Positions 1 through 7,242 of a stretch of DNA of 10,519 nt are shown piece after piece. The notes beneath the pieces are model-generated. The model saw only the letters and a list, made by a program, of their open reading frames with translations. It was not told the DNA's origin and did not search any database. Position 1 is the first letter of the stretch; each line of letters opens with the position of its first letter. The translations under genes and the position numbers were made by a program. Source of the stretch: an uncultured Agathobacter sp. (GTDB lineage: Bacteria; Bacillota; Clostridia; Lachnospirales; Lachnospiraceae); assembly GCA_910587655.1 (NCBI GenBank), contig CAJUND010000052.1, positions 1 through 10,519 of the forward strand. The letters run 5' to 3'.

Positions 1-5
1 ACAAT

Positions 6-45
6 AAAAAAGCAACATTTATTCATTATTATTTAAGCAATGTTG
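6..45 (-). terminator. Probable intrinsic terminator of the EAL/kinase/FTR-like operon
   Basis: On the minus strand a 7-bp stem (CAACATT, 39-45, with AATGTTG, 13-19) encloses a 19-nt AT-rich loop and is followed by C and then six T's (6-11). It starts 3 nt after the stop codon of the small cysteine-rich gene, where a terminator would be expected. The stem is AT-rich and the loop long, so termination may be partial. Confidence 0.6.
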
Positions 46-47
46 TA

Positions 48-248
48 CTAGTCGTTTGATTTGTAATATAACATGCAGTGGCAGTAGCCTTCAAAGTTTT
101 CATCCGCAATCTGTTCTTTGAATTCCTGGCACATGCATTTATTTTCTTCGGTCCGTTCAATCCGGCACGGGCAGTAACCGCCCGTTTTTTCCAGGCCTTC
201 TTTGACAGTCCGGACAATGTCCCCGTCGGGGTTCAGCGTAATTTTCAC
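48..248 (-). CDS. Small ferredoxin:thioredoxin reductase catalytic-subunit-like protein
   Basis: This 66-residue protein carries three Cys-X-Cys pairs: CPC at 26-28, CMC at 38-40 and CHC at 56-58. The CPC...CxC...CHC order is the signature of the ferredoxin:thioredoxin reductase (FTR) catalytic subunit, where four cysteines hold a [4Fe-4S] cluster beside a redox-active disulfide that reduces thioredoxin-like partners. The spacing (9 and 15 residues between pairs) differs from the plant enzyme, and the protein is much shorter than the roughly 110-residue plant subunit, so it is a compact relative. It has no signal peptide or membrane segment and should be cytoplasmic. The start is GTG at 248, with GAGGAGG 7 nt upstream. 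Only 17 nt separate it from the kinase stop codon, so the two are probably co-translated. No FTR variable subunit or thioredoxin is visible nearby. The family call is fairly secure; substrate and role are unknown. A cluster-carrying redox sensor or reductase working with the kinase is inference. Confidence 0.85.
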   Translation of the reverse strand: MKITLNPDGDIVRTVKEGLEKTGGYCPCRIERTEENKCMCQEFKEQIADENFEGYCHCMLYYKSND

Positions 249-265
249 CGTTATACCTCCTCATT

Positions 266-2473
266 TTATGATTTCCTTTCACATACTTTCTCTTCCGGCA
301 TCCAGCGCTGCAGCACGCGTGAAATCTCACTCATGACAATCGGCTTTGATACAAAATCATTCATTCCGGCAGCAAAAAATTCCTCCCTGACACCTTTTAC
401 TGCATCTGCCGACAATGCAATAATGGGAACATTTTTATAATATTCATCCGGGAGCGCCCGGATTTTTCCTGCTGCCTCCACACCGTCCATGACAGGCATG
501 AAATGATCCATAAATATAAGGTCGTACTGTGTTTTCTGTACCATTTCCAGCGCTTCCCTTCCGTTTCCAGCAATATCAATCTGCATCTCAAAAGGTTCAA
601 AAAGCGCCTGTGCCACGCTCTGGTTAATTTCATCATCCTCAACCAGCAGGATTTTTGCATCAGGCAGGGTAAACGTAAAGGCTTCTTCTTCATTTTCAGG
701 AAGTTCTTTTATCTCCGAAAAATCCCCTGTCATCTCTTCGCTCTCAATGCCTTCCCACAAAGTAAAGTAAAACTCACTTCCCTTTCCATATTCACTCGCC
801 ACGGAAAGCTCCCCGCCCATCAGTTCCACAAGCTGGCGGGAAATGGCAAGCCCCAGTCCCGTGCCCTCTTTTCCCTTGTTCTTTTTCAGGTCCACCTGGG
901 TAAATGCGTCAAACAGTGTGGCAAGGTCCTGCTTTTTAATCCCCTGTCCGGTATCCTTGACAGAAATAAAAAGCTGTACCCTGTCTTCCCTTCGTTTCTG
1001 CTGTTTTATTTTTACGGTTACATATCCCTCGTCTGTATACTTAATGGCATTATTCATGATATTGATGATAACCTGGCGGACGCGCAGTTCATCCCCGTAC
1101 AACAGACGCGGAATTTTTTCGTCTATGTCCATAATCAGTCTGACATCTTTTTCACCGATTCTGGTATTTCCGATTACCTGGATATCCCGGAGCATCTGTG
1201 CAAAATCATATGTATCATTTGTGATTTCAAACTTGCCTGCTTCTATTTTGGAAAAGTCAAGTAAATCATTTACCAGATCCAGCAGGGCTTTTCCGGAGCT
1301 CTTGATATTCAGAAGATATCCTCTTTCTTCCGCCGGCCAGTCTTTCCGCAGAAGTACCTCCGTCAGACCTATGACTGCATTCATCGGCGTGCGGATTTCA
1401 TGGGACATATTTGAAACAAAGGCGGATTTTGCCTGGTTTGCCGACTCCGCCCGTTCCTTTAATTCCTTCATAATCTCAGCCTGTTCTTTTACACTCTGCG
1501 CATAGTGGTAACTATTTGTAGCGTCCGTTAATACATACATTTTACCGTAATATTCGTTTTCATGCTCAATCAGGCGGCTGGATGCCGTATAAATTCTCCG
1601 GTCCCTTACAATGTCCCTGTTTTCCAGTATGCTTTCGTCCATATCTTCCAGTACTGCTTCCGCATGTCCCAGGGAAATCTCCTCATAAATCTGCTGCGCC
1701 TTATGGTTAAAATAGATAATTTCCTCCTCATTATCCACAACCACCAGTCCTTCAGCCAGTGAATCAATGGCAAGATCCTTGGCAAGCGTCAGGGTACGGA
1801 AAATCTTTTCCCTGAAAATCAGAATGGCAAGCAGCACCGAGTCTATCAGATAGGCAAACAGTGTAATGTCATATCCCCTGGTAATGCCGCTTAAATAGAT
1901 AATAAATCCTGCTGCCGTTACCACATTAATCATAATCAGATAAGCAAACCTGCCCCGCTCTTCCGGCTTCTGGGTTTTCCGGTAACGGGACATGCATACT
2001 GCGGTCAGAAATACCAGATAAATCCCCAGCACCATACTGTACAGATTATAAATAAGACTGTGCCCCAGCACTAGATGCGGGAAAGCCCCGCTGTCCGTAA
2101 ACTCAATACTGCTGTAAAACAGTGTATGGTGTTCACATGTGAGTACTAAAATCACAATTGCCGTATGCATAAGACCCAGCGCACTGATAACTCCGGACGA
2201 AACTTTCACTTTGCAGACCCTTAGTACGAACAACAGGTGAAAAAGGGCGATGTATGGTTTTCCAAGATACAGAAAACGAACAGCCATCAGTGCCTCATTC
2301 TTTGTTGTTGCCTGCAGTTCCATCAGATACCCCACAAAATTAAGAAACAGCGCCAGTATGAGAAACAGCATATACTGCTGGTGTCTGGAAGGTTTGCGCC
2401 TGACAACATAAAAAAATTCCACCATTAAAATTATAATACCAATATGCTGTATGACGACAAAAAATGTATGCAT
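266..2473 (-). CDS. 7TM hybrid sensor histidine kinase with C-terminal receiver domain
   Basis: A 735-residue membrane-bound hybrid kinase. Residues 1-222 hold about seven hydrophobic helices (near 4-23, 34-51, 68-86, 94-112, 136-160, 177-196, 203-221), like the 7TM sensor region of histidine kinases. Residues 230-320 look like a PAS domain. The HisKA domain has SHEIRTPMN with phospho-acceptor His358. The ATPase domain shows the N box (NIMNNAIKYT, 471-480), G1 (DTGQG, 507-511) and G2 (GTGLGLA, 537-543). The receiver (about 605-725) has acidic E612/D613/D614, phospho-acceptor Asp656, Ser688 and Lys710, so all catalytic positions look intact. No HPt or DNA-binding output domain is present, and no separate response regulator lies nearby, so the output is unclear. 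The start is ATG at 2473 with GAGGAGG 5 nt upstream; a TTG six codons earlier is rejected because the ribosome site overlaps it. It lies 23 nt after the EAL gene and 17 nt before the FTR-like gene. The ligand is unknown. Confidence 0.95.
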   Translation of the reverse strand: MHTFFVVIQHIGIIILMVEFFYVVRRKPSRHQQYMLFLILALFLNFVGYLMELQATTKNEALMAVRFLYLGKPYIALFHLLFVLRVCKVKVSSGVISALGLMHTAIVILVLTCEHHTLFYSSIEFTDSGAFPHLVLGHSLIYNLYSMVLGIYLVFLTAVCMSRYRKTQKPEERGRFAYLIMINVVTAAGFIIYLSGITRGYDITLFAYLIDSVLLAILIFREKIFRTLTLAKDLAIDSLAEGLVVVDNEEEIIYFNHKAQQIYEEISLGHAEAVLEDMDESILENRDIVRDRRIYTASSRLIEHENEYYGKMYVLTDATNSYHYAQSVKEQAEIMKELKERAESANQAKSAFVSNMSHEIRTPMNAVIGLTEVLLRKDWPAEERGYLLNIKSSGKALLDLVNDLLDFSKIEAGKFEITNDTYDFAQMLRDIQVIGNTRIGEKDVRLIMDIDEKIPRLLYGDELRVRQVIINIMNNAIKYTDEGYVTVKIKQQKRREDRVQLFISVKDTGQGIKKQDLATLFDAFTQVDLKKNKGKEGTGLGLAISRQLVELMGGELSVASEYGKGSEFYFTLWEGIESEEMTGDFSEIKELPENEEEAFTFTLPDAKILLVEDDEINQSVAQALFEPFEMQIDIAGNGREALEMVQKTQYDLIFMDHFMPVMDGVEAAGKIRALPDEYYKNVPIIALSADAVKGVREEFFAAGMNDFVSKPIVMSEISRVLQRWMPEEKVCERKS

Positions 2474-2496
2474 AATTTCCTCCTCAGGCAATAGTA

Positions 2497-4113
2497 CTAT
2501 CCATCCCGTTCCATCCGCTCATCAAATTCCGGGAGCGGCATCGGTTTCGCAAAATAAAATCCCTGTATCATGTCACATCCCAGTCCTGCAAGAAATTCTA
2601 CCTGTTCTTTCCGCTCAATTCCCTCCGCCACTGTCTCCATATCCAGGTTCTTTGCCAGGCGGATTGCTTCTTTTACAACAATTTCACCACGTTTTTCCCT
2701 GTCTTCTCCGCGGAAAAATTCCATATCCAGTTTCAGCACATCAATCGGCAGGTCCTTAAGTGAATTTAAAGAAGAATATCCGGCTCCGAAATCATCCATG
2801 GATACACGGAAACCGTAGCCTTTCAGCTGGTTTAATATTCTCTGCAAAACCGTCTTGTCATCAAAAAAAGCGCTTTCTGTCAGTTCCAGTTCAATGCAGG
2901 AATGGTCTGCACCATAACCGTCCACCAGCTGGCAGACATGCTGCGCAAGATTCTCTCTTGTAAAATTTGCCCTGGAAACATTAACAGAAACCGGAATGAG
3001 TTTTTTACCATGTATTTTTCGTTCTGACTGCAATTTTGCAACTGCGGATATCATATAATCGTCCAGCCGGGTAATAAATCCGTTTTCCTCAAAAATCGGA
3101 ATAAAACGCCCCGGGGTAATCATTCCTTCTGTGGGTGAAATCCAGCGTACCAGTGCCTCTGCTCCCACAATTTTCTGTGAAACCGGATTGTATTTTGGCT
3201 GCAGGTACATTTCAAACTCCCTGTTAAACAAAGCGTCTTCCATCATATCCTCTACTTTGCGCTTCCAGAGCTGTTCCTGCAGTATGTGTTCATCAAATAT
3301 TTTTATGTACTGGTCGTTTCTTTTTGAAATGGATTCCCTTGCCGCATTTGCATAATGATAAATTCTGGCAATATCAAGATTTTTTCTTGCCTGCCTTCCG
3401 GTTTCAGAAATCATATACACGCCAGCCTGGTAAGAAAGCCCCCTGTCTTTCTGGATTCCCGTTAATTCTGCCATAAGCTTCTTTAACCGCTTTTCACACT
3501 GCACCACAGAATCACACCGCAGCAGCAGACCAAAATCCGCCGAAGCAAAACGGGCAAATGCTTCTTTTCTCCCGATATTCAGCTGTAAAAATGCATTCAG
3601 GCGATGTAAAAGGTCCGCACCGGCCCTGCTTCCATAGCAGGCGCAGTAGTCCTGGTATTCATTTAAATGCAGGTTAATCATGGCATATCCCGTACTGGTG
3701 TTTTGAATCCGGCACAGTTTTTTTCTGCTCTGCTGAATAAAATACTGCCAGTTTTTCCCTCCGGTAACGGAATCCTGATAATACAGGTTTACCATGCGTC
3801 TCTGTGCCGCAGCCGCCGATATTGCCCCTGCAAACATCAAAAGCATCAGAATCATAATGAAAAACATACCAGCTGCTGCCACCCCTGTGACGAAACCGGC
3901 ATGTTCTGTTTCTACAAGTGATGTAATTATTTTACCAAGATTCTCTGCCTCACCATATAAAATGCCCGTCTGAAAATCCGCCATACGGTCCGCGTTGATT
4001 ACTACATACAGGCAGGCGGTACAAACTGCCATACATAATATAAATAACAGAATGAATGGCAGGATTTTCTTTTTACGGATTTTTTTTAATACGATTTTTT
4101 CATGCCTGCGCAT
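2497..4113 (-). CDS. Membrane-anchored degenerate-GGDEF/EAL protein, probable c-di-GMP phosphodiesterase
   Basis: A 538-residue protein. Two membrane helices (about 17-39 and 73-101) flank a short outside loop, followed by a degenerate GGDEF domain (about 108-270) in which the signature reads SADFG (191-195), so cyclase activity is not expected. It could still bind GTP or mediate dimer contacts, as in other degenerate GGDEF/EAL proteins. The EAL domain (about 290-530) keeps the residues known to bind metal and c-di-GMP: Glu319 in GAEALVRW, Asn378 in SVNVS, Glu410 in ELTES, Asp440/Asp441 in MDDFGAGYSS, Lys461, Glu497 in VAEGIE and Gln517 in IQGFYF. It therefore looks like an active phosphodiesterase hydrolysing c-di-GMP to pGpG. 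The ATG at 4113 has a GGAGAGAAGGA ribosome site. It is first in an operon with the hybrid kinase, from a promoter at 4143-4171. With no separate output protein in view, it is the most likely local partner of the kinase; that is inference. Confidence 0.93.
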   Translation of the reverse strand: MRRHEKIVLKKIRKKKILPFILLFILCMAVCTACLYVVINADRMADFQTGILYGEAENLGKIITSLVETEHAGFVTGVAAAGMFFIMILMLLMFAGAISAAAAQRRMVNLYYQDSVTGGKNWQYFIQQSRKKLCRIQNTSTGYAMINLHLNEYQDYCACYGSRAGADLLHRLNAFLQLNIGRKEAFARFASADFGLLLRCDSVVQCEKRLKKLMAELTGIQKDRGLSYQAGVYMISETGRQARKNLDIARIYHYANAARESISKRNDQYIKIFDEHILQEQLWKRKVEDMMEDALFNREFEMYLQPKYNPVSQKIVGAEALVRWISPTEGMITPGRFIPIFEENGFITRLDDYMISAVAKLQSERKIHGKKLIPVSVNVSRANFTRENLAQHVCQLVDGYGADHSCIELELTESAFFDDKTVLQRILNQLKGYGFRVSMDDFGAGYSSLNSLKDLPIDVLKLDMEFFRGEDREKRGEIVVKEAIRLAKNLDMETVAEGIERKEQVEFLAGLGCDMIQGFYFAKPMPLPEFDERMERDG

Positions 4114-4142
4114 TGTCCTTCTCTCCTCTGGTGATTTGCTTC

Positions 4143-4171
4143 ATTATAGCATGGTTCGGGGATGGAAACAA
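4143..4171 (-). promoter_or_regulatory. Sigma-A-type promoter with extended -10 for the EAL/kinase operon
   Basis: On the minus strand TTGTTT (4166-4171) is separated by 17 nt from a perfect TATAAT (4143-4148), preceded by TG plus one base (extended -10). It lies 30 nt upstream of the EAL-protein ATG. It is one of the two best housekeeping promoters in the window. Confidence 0.8.
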
Positions 4172-4230
4172 TCTTTTTACAATCATATCTGTATAAATTG
4201 AAATAATCAATCATGTTATTCGATGGCAGA

Positions 4231-4272
4231 AACAGACCGGAGCAGCCACTGCCTGGGCTGCTCCGGTCTGTT
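4231..4272 (-). terminator. Perfect 17-bp hairpin at the stop codon of the DUF4179 gene
   Basis: AACAGACCGGAGCAGCC (4231-4247) pairs perfectly with 4256-4272 across an 8-nt loop (4248-4255). The arm at 4256-4272 includes the first two bases complementary to the TAA stop of the DUF4179 gene. It is GC-rich and very stable. The T-run after it on the minus strand is short (GTTTCTG), so it may act as a weak terminator, an RNA-stability element or a barrier that insulates the EAL promoter 60 nt further on. Confidence 0.7.
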
Positions 4273-5290
4273 ATTTCATCGGAAATGCTGTATCTCCGAT
4301 AACAATGCTTTCCATATTATCCAAAAGTATCATATTACCATAAATTCCATCCTGCCTCCAGGACCATGTTCCATCACCATTATCCTCAGGACCGCATCCG
4401 CCGCCCAGTTCAACCGCTTCTCCGTTTTTCAGATGTATCTCCATTGGCATATCAATAAAATCGCTGCCTGTCAGCTGGTCCGCTGTTGTCACCCTGACGG
4501 AAAATCCTATAGGGGATATCATAAGCTCATCAATTGTCCCTTCACTGTTACCGTATTTGAATTTCTGTCCCCTGGCAAGATTAACAAATGTATCCTGTAT
4601 TTCAAACGGAATATCCAATTCCCATTTCCCCGAAATGTCTGTCGGGCCATCATCAGCAAGTAACTGCATATCTTCCAGTGATATCAATACATGATTGCCT
4701 GCACTCTTCCTGTAAGTAAGCACAATAAAATATTCGATACTGTCTGCATGATTACTGCCATCAACACTTCCCATCATGCCATGGCTCCATGAATCATCCC
4801 TGTCATTTACTGCCTGCTCATTTGCTGCCCGGAATTCCACAGCTGCAGGCACTCTGCCGTTCTCCAGCAGTGGACTGCCGTCAGATTTCTCTATTTTTAC
4901 AACGACCGCCATATTTTTACCATCACCGATAATTCCCTCAGCAGAAATCTTATAGCCGTTATCTTCTGCCACAACATCTGTGGAAGTTCCCATTGTATTT
5001 GCTGTCTCTATTTCCTCGTCCGTATTGATTCCGAATATCTTCTTAAAGGAATCCGGTACCGGCAGCCATCCTGCAGCCGCACTGACCGTACCCATTCCTA
5101 AAATTACGCAGGCAAAGACTGCGGCCGCAGCAAGTGTCTTTTTCCATGCCCTCCTGCTGTTTTTCATACTCCGAATTTCCTTTGAAATCTGCTTTTTGGC
5201 AGCTTTGCTTTCATAGTCGGATAATCTCTGGTTTTCAAACTCTTCAAGATCCATTTTTGCATGATTCAGTAATTCATAAACATTTTCCAT
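4271..5290 (-). CDS. DUF4179 membrane protein, probable anti-sigma factor
   Basis: A 339-residue protein with a charged N-terminal segment (1-49) predicted to be cytoplasmic, one membrane helix (about 51-73) and a large outside domain of about 265 residues. The helix and the following SAAAGWLPVPDSFKKIFG region are typical of the DUF4179 family, which is usually encoded directly after a sigma factor in Firmicutes. The architecture is that of an anti-sigma factor: the N-terminal segment would hold the sigma factor and the outside domain would sense an envelope signal. This role is inferred from the family and context. No classical zinc-binding anti-sigma motif (HxxxCxxC) is present. The ATG at 5290 is preceded by AAAAGGAG, which lies inside the last codons of the sigma gene; only 2 nt separate the two genes, so they are translationally coupled. 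The stop codon is embedded in a strong hairpin. Confidence 0.85.
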   Translation of the reverse strand: MENVYELLNHAKMDLEEFENQRLSDYESKAAKKQISKEIRSMKNSRRAWKKTLAAAAVFACVILGMGTVSAAAGWLPVPDSFKKIFGINTDEEIETANTMGTSTDVVAEDNGYKISAEGIIGDGKNMAVVVKIEKSDGSPLLENGRVPAAVEFRAANEQAVNDRDDSWSHGMMGSVDGSNHADSIEYFIVLTYRKSAGNHVLISLEDMQLLADDGPTDISGKWELDIPFEIQDTFVNLARGQKFKYGNSEGTIDELMISPIGFSVRVTTADQLTGSDFIDMPMEIHLKNGEAVELGGGCGPEDNGDGTWSWRQDGIYGNMILLDNMESIVIGDTAFPMK

Positions 5291-5292
5291 AC

Positions 5293-5835
5293 TTACACTC
5301 CTTTTTGCATTCTTAATTTCTTTTTTGCCCGCGAAATCCGGTTATAGATTACGGGTTTTTTAATGTTCAGATCCCGGCTTACCTGTTCCACCGGTTCCTC
5401 ATCAGCATATATTCTTATCAGGATTTCCCTGTCTCTGGGTTTGAGCACTGACAGCAGTTCTTCTGTCCTCGCTGAAATTTCATTATCCAGAATTTCCACC
5501 CGGTCCTGAACTGGCAGTTCGAAGTCTTCCATTTCATCATAAACAAACTTTTCGGACTCGTACCTGTGCTTTCTCATATAATCAATTGATTTATACTTTG
5601 CAATTGCTGCAATCCAGTTCCTGAAACTGTTATTTTCCGGCTGAAAAGAATCTGTGTGTTCCCAGACTGACAGAAGCACATCATTAAAACACTCCTCCTG
5701 CTTTTGTTTCAGGCACGGCATATTTTTTCTGATTACAGCCTTAACCAGTCCTCCGTATTCATCAATTACATACATCAGCGCATCCTCATTTTTCATATGC
5801 AGCTGATCAATAAAATTATCTTCATCTATCTTCAT
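5293..5835 (-). CDS. Sigma-70 family (ECF-like) RNA polymerase sigma factor paired with DUF4179 protein
   Basis: A 180-residue sigma factor with only region 2 (about 8-95, including FRNWIAAIAKYKSIDYMRKH for -10 recognition and melting) and region 4 (about 122-175, helix-turn-helix VSRDLNIKKPVIYNRISRAK). This two-domain layout is that of ECF-type factors that direct RNA polymerase to a small set of stress promoters. The linker between the domains is acidic (about 100-120). The ATG at 5835 has GGGGAAGGA 6 nt upstream. It is followed after 2 nt by its likely anti-sigma factor, so the pair should be co-expressed, and autoregulation is the usual pattern for such pairs. The target genes are not visible here. 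Region 4 carries KPVIYNRISRAK, which fits DNA recognition, so I expect a functional protein. Confidence 0.9.
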   Translation of the reverse strand: MKIDEDNFIDQLHMKNEDALMYVIDEYGGLVKAVIRKNMPCLKQKQEECFNDVLLSVWEHTDSFQPENNSFRNWIAAIAKYKSIDYMRKHRYESEKFVYDEMEDFELPVQDRVEILDNEISARTEELLSVLKPRDREILIRIYADEEPVEQVSRDLNIKKPVIYNRISRAKKKLRMQKGV

Positions 5836-5900
5836 CGAGTATCCTTCCCCTGAACCTCAGCCCATGCAAATCTTTCCGGAAATTTTGCTTTACACTTAAG

Positions 5901-5930
5901 TATACGAATGGGGGTTTCCATTTCTATCAA
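5901..5930 (-). promoter_or_regulatory. Candidate promoter of the sigma/DUF4179 operon
   Basis: On the minus strand CGTATA (5901-5906) is a possible ECF-type -10 element, with TTGATA (5925-5930) 18 nt upstream and GGAAACCCCC (5911-5920) between them. The spacer motif GGAAAC resembles an ECF -35 but sits too close to CGTATA to act with it. An alternative TATAAT (minus strand, just upstream near 5934) lacks a good -35. This is a tentative assignment. Confidence 0.3.
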
Positions 5931-5974
5931 AATTATAAATAATGTTTTTATACCGGCAGATTTCCCGCACTGAT

Positions 5975-6005
5975 AAAGGGGCTGTCCCCTTATGGAAACA
6001 GCCCC
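5975..6005 (-). terminator. Hairpin terminator of the sigma/ABC exporter operon
   Basis: On the minus strand GGGGCTGT (5998-6005) pairs with ACAGCCCC (5978-5985) around a 12-nt loop and is followed by TTTAT. It begins 13 nt after the permease stop codon. The stem is GC-rich and the T-run short; it separates the exporter operon from the next sigma operon. Confidence 0.65.
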
Positions 6006-6018
6006 CTGACTCACCTTT

Positions 6019-7221
6019 TTATCTTCCCTGCACCTGAAATCTGCAGTATACTTTTTTCCCGGTAAAAAACAGCAGAACAATTAGCAAAATATACAAAATC
6101 GGCGCAAACTGCCATGAGGTAAACTTCAGTCCAAAAATGGAAACGAGACGCATATCCGTAAAGCCTGCATCCAGCTTTAACATGTTAATCGGAAAGAAAT
6201 TCACAATCTGTAAAAGTCTCCAGTCCGGCGGAACCGGCACCAGCCTTGCCAGAAATAAAATTGCAATTACTGTTGCCATGGTTCCGATACTGCTTTTTGT
6301 GATTTCAGAAAACACCATGGCAAATATTCCTGTCAGAATACATGCCAGAAGAAGGAGTCCCGCCATAACAAGAAAGACCCTGCCCATTGTCAGCGGATAG
6401 GAATAATTCGGAGCTGCCAGCTGCAGCACTGCCGAAAATCCTTCGGCGCCAAACGTGATAAAGGCGCCCACGGTGACGATTACAAGAAACAGCAGACCCG
6501 CCGCAAACGAAAATACACTTCCTGCAAGAATTTTCGCAAAATATGTCTCCTTTCTTCCCAGACGTGAACATAAAATCAACTGGTCCGTTTTTCTTCCATG
6601 TTCTTCCGTAAATACGTTACTCATGCAGATGGCAAGCATAAATGAAACCATCAGCAGTATCATGTAAACACCGTTCATGCTGTCCAGATACCAGTACGCA
6701 TCCGCATACTGGTAAGTAAACGGCTTTGTCACTTTTTCTTCTTTTTCCTGCCAGTATTCTTTTTCTGCTTCTGATAATTTAAAATCATCCTGGCTTTCTT
6801 TTAAAGCTGCTTCCCTTGCAGCATAAAAATTTTCTTCCGTCACAGCCGAAAGCTCAGAATTAAAACGGATAATATCATAGATCCCACGGTACGGTCTTAT
6901 GCTGTCCTGGTATTCCTCCGTCAGAAAATACTTTATGTCTTTATCCTCTGCCAGCGCATATGCAGTTTTCACTTCAGCAAACAGCGTATCATCCAGTTTT
7001 CTTCCGGAAAGTTTCAGCCCGTTTTCACGGTCGGTCGCAAATCCCTCCTTTTTAGTTTCCAGAAATTCACCGTCAATATACGTGGAGCCAAGCTGTCTTC
7101 CTGCAAATAAACCAAAAAATAATACCAGTAAAGCCCCAAACGTAATCCATGTGTTCTTCCGCTGCGTGATTTTCTTTATTTCATAATAAAACAATGTACG
7201 AAACTGTCTCATTTTCTGCAC
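6019..7221 (-). CDS. ABC-2-type transporter permease
   Basis: A 400-residue membrane protein with a first helix at about 22-41, a large hydrophilic outside loop (about 42-183, rich in charged residues) and about five further helices (near 184-204, 231-253, 282-304, 310-328, 372-389). This layout, with a long loop after the first helix, is typical of ABC-2-type export permeases. The phrase FTEEHGRKTDQLILCSRLGRKE after the second helix is the cytoplasmic coupling segment commonly seen in these permeases. It is the last gene of the sigma/6-TM/ATPase operon, 21 nt after the ATPase stop, so the two should form one exporter. The substrate is unknown; peptides, antibiotics or lipids are all possible. 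The start could be GTG at 7221 (AAAGGA 4 nt upstream) or ATG at 7212, three codons in; spacing is not ideal for either. Confidence 0.88.
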   Translation of the reverse strand: MQKMRQFRTLFYYEIKKITQRKNTWITFGALLVLFFGLFAGRQLGSTYIDGEFLETKKEGFATDRENGLKLSGRKLDDTLFAEVKTAYALAEDKDIKYFLTEEYQDSIRPYRGIYDIIRFNSELSAVTEENFYAAREAALKESQDDFKLSEAEKEYWQEKEEKVTKPFTYQYADAYWYLDSMNGVYMILLMVSFMLAICMSNVFTEEHGRKTDQLILCSRLGRKETYFAKILAGSVFSFAAGLLFLVIVTVGAFITFGAEGFSAVLQLAAPNYSYPLTMGRVFLVMAGLLLLACILTGIFAMVFSEITKSSIGTMATVIAILFLARLVPVPPDWRLLQIVNFFPINMLKLDAGFTDMRLVSIFGLKFTSWQFAPILYILLIVLLFFTGKKVYCRFQVQGR

Positions 7222-7242
7222 GTTATCCTTTCTGTTGTATTT

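Noticed and set aside
503..1505. Long plus-strand open frames of 220-253 codons inside the kinase gene
   Set aside because: They are antisense shadows of the kinase HisKA, ATPase and receiver coding region, without ribosome sites or recognisable domains.
5832..6080. 82-codon minus-strand open frame spanning the permease end and the spacer
   Set aside because: It crosses the permease stop and the terminator hairpin, has no ribosome site, and its translation resembles no protein; it is a shadow in another frame.
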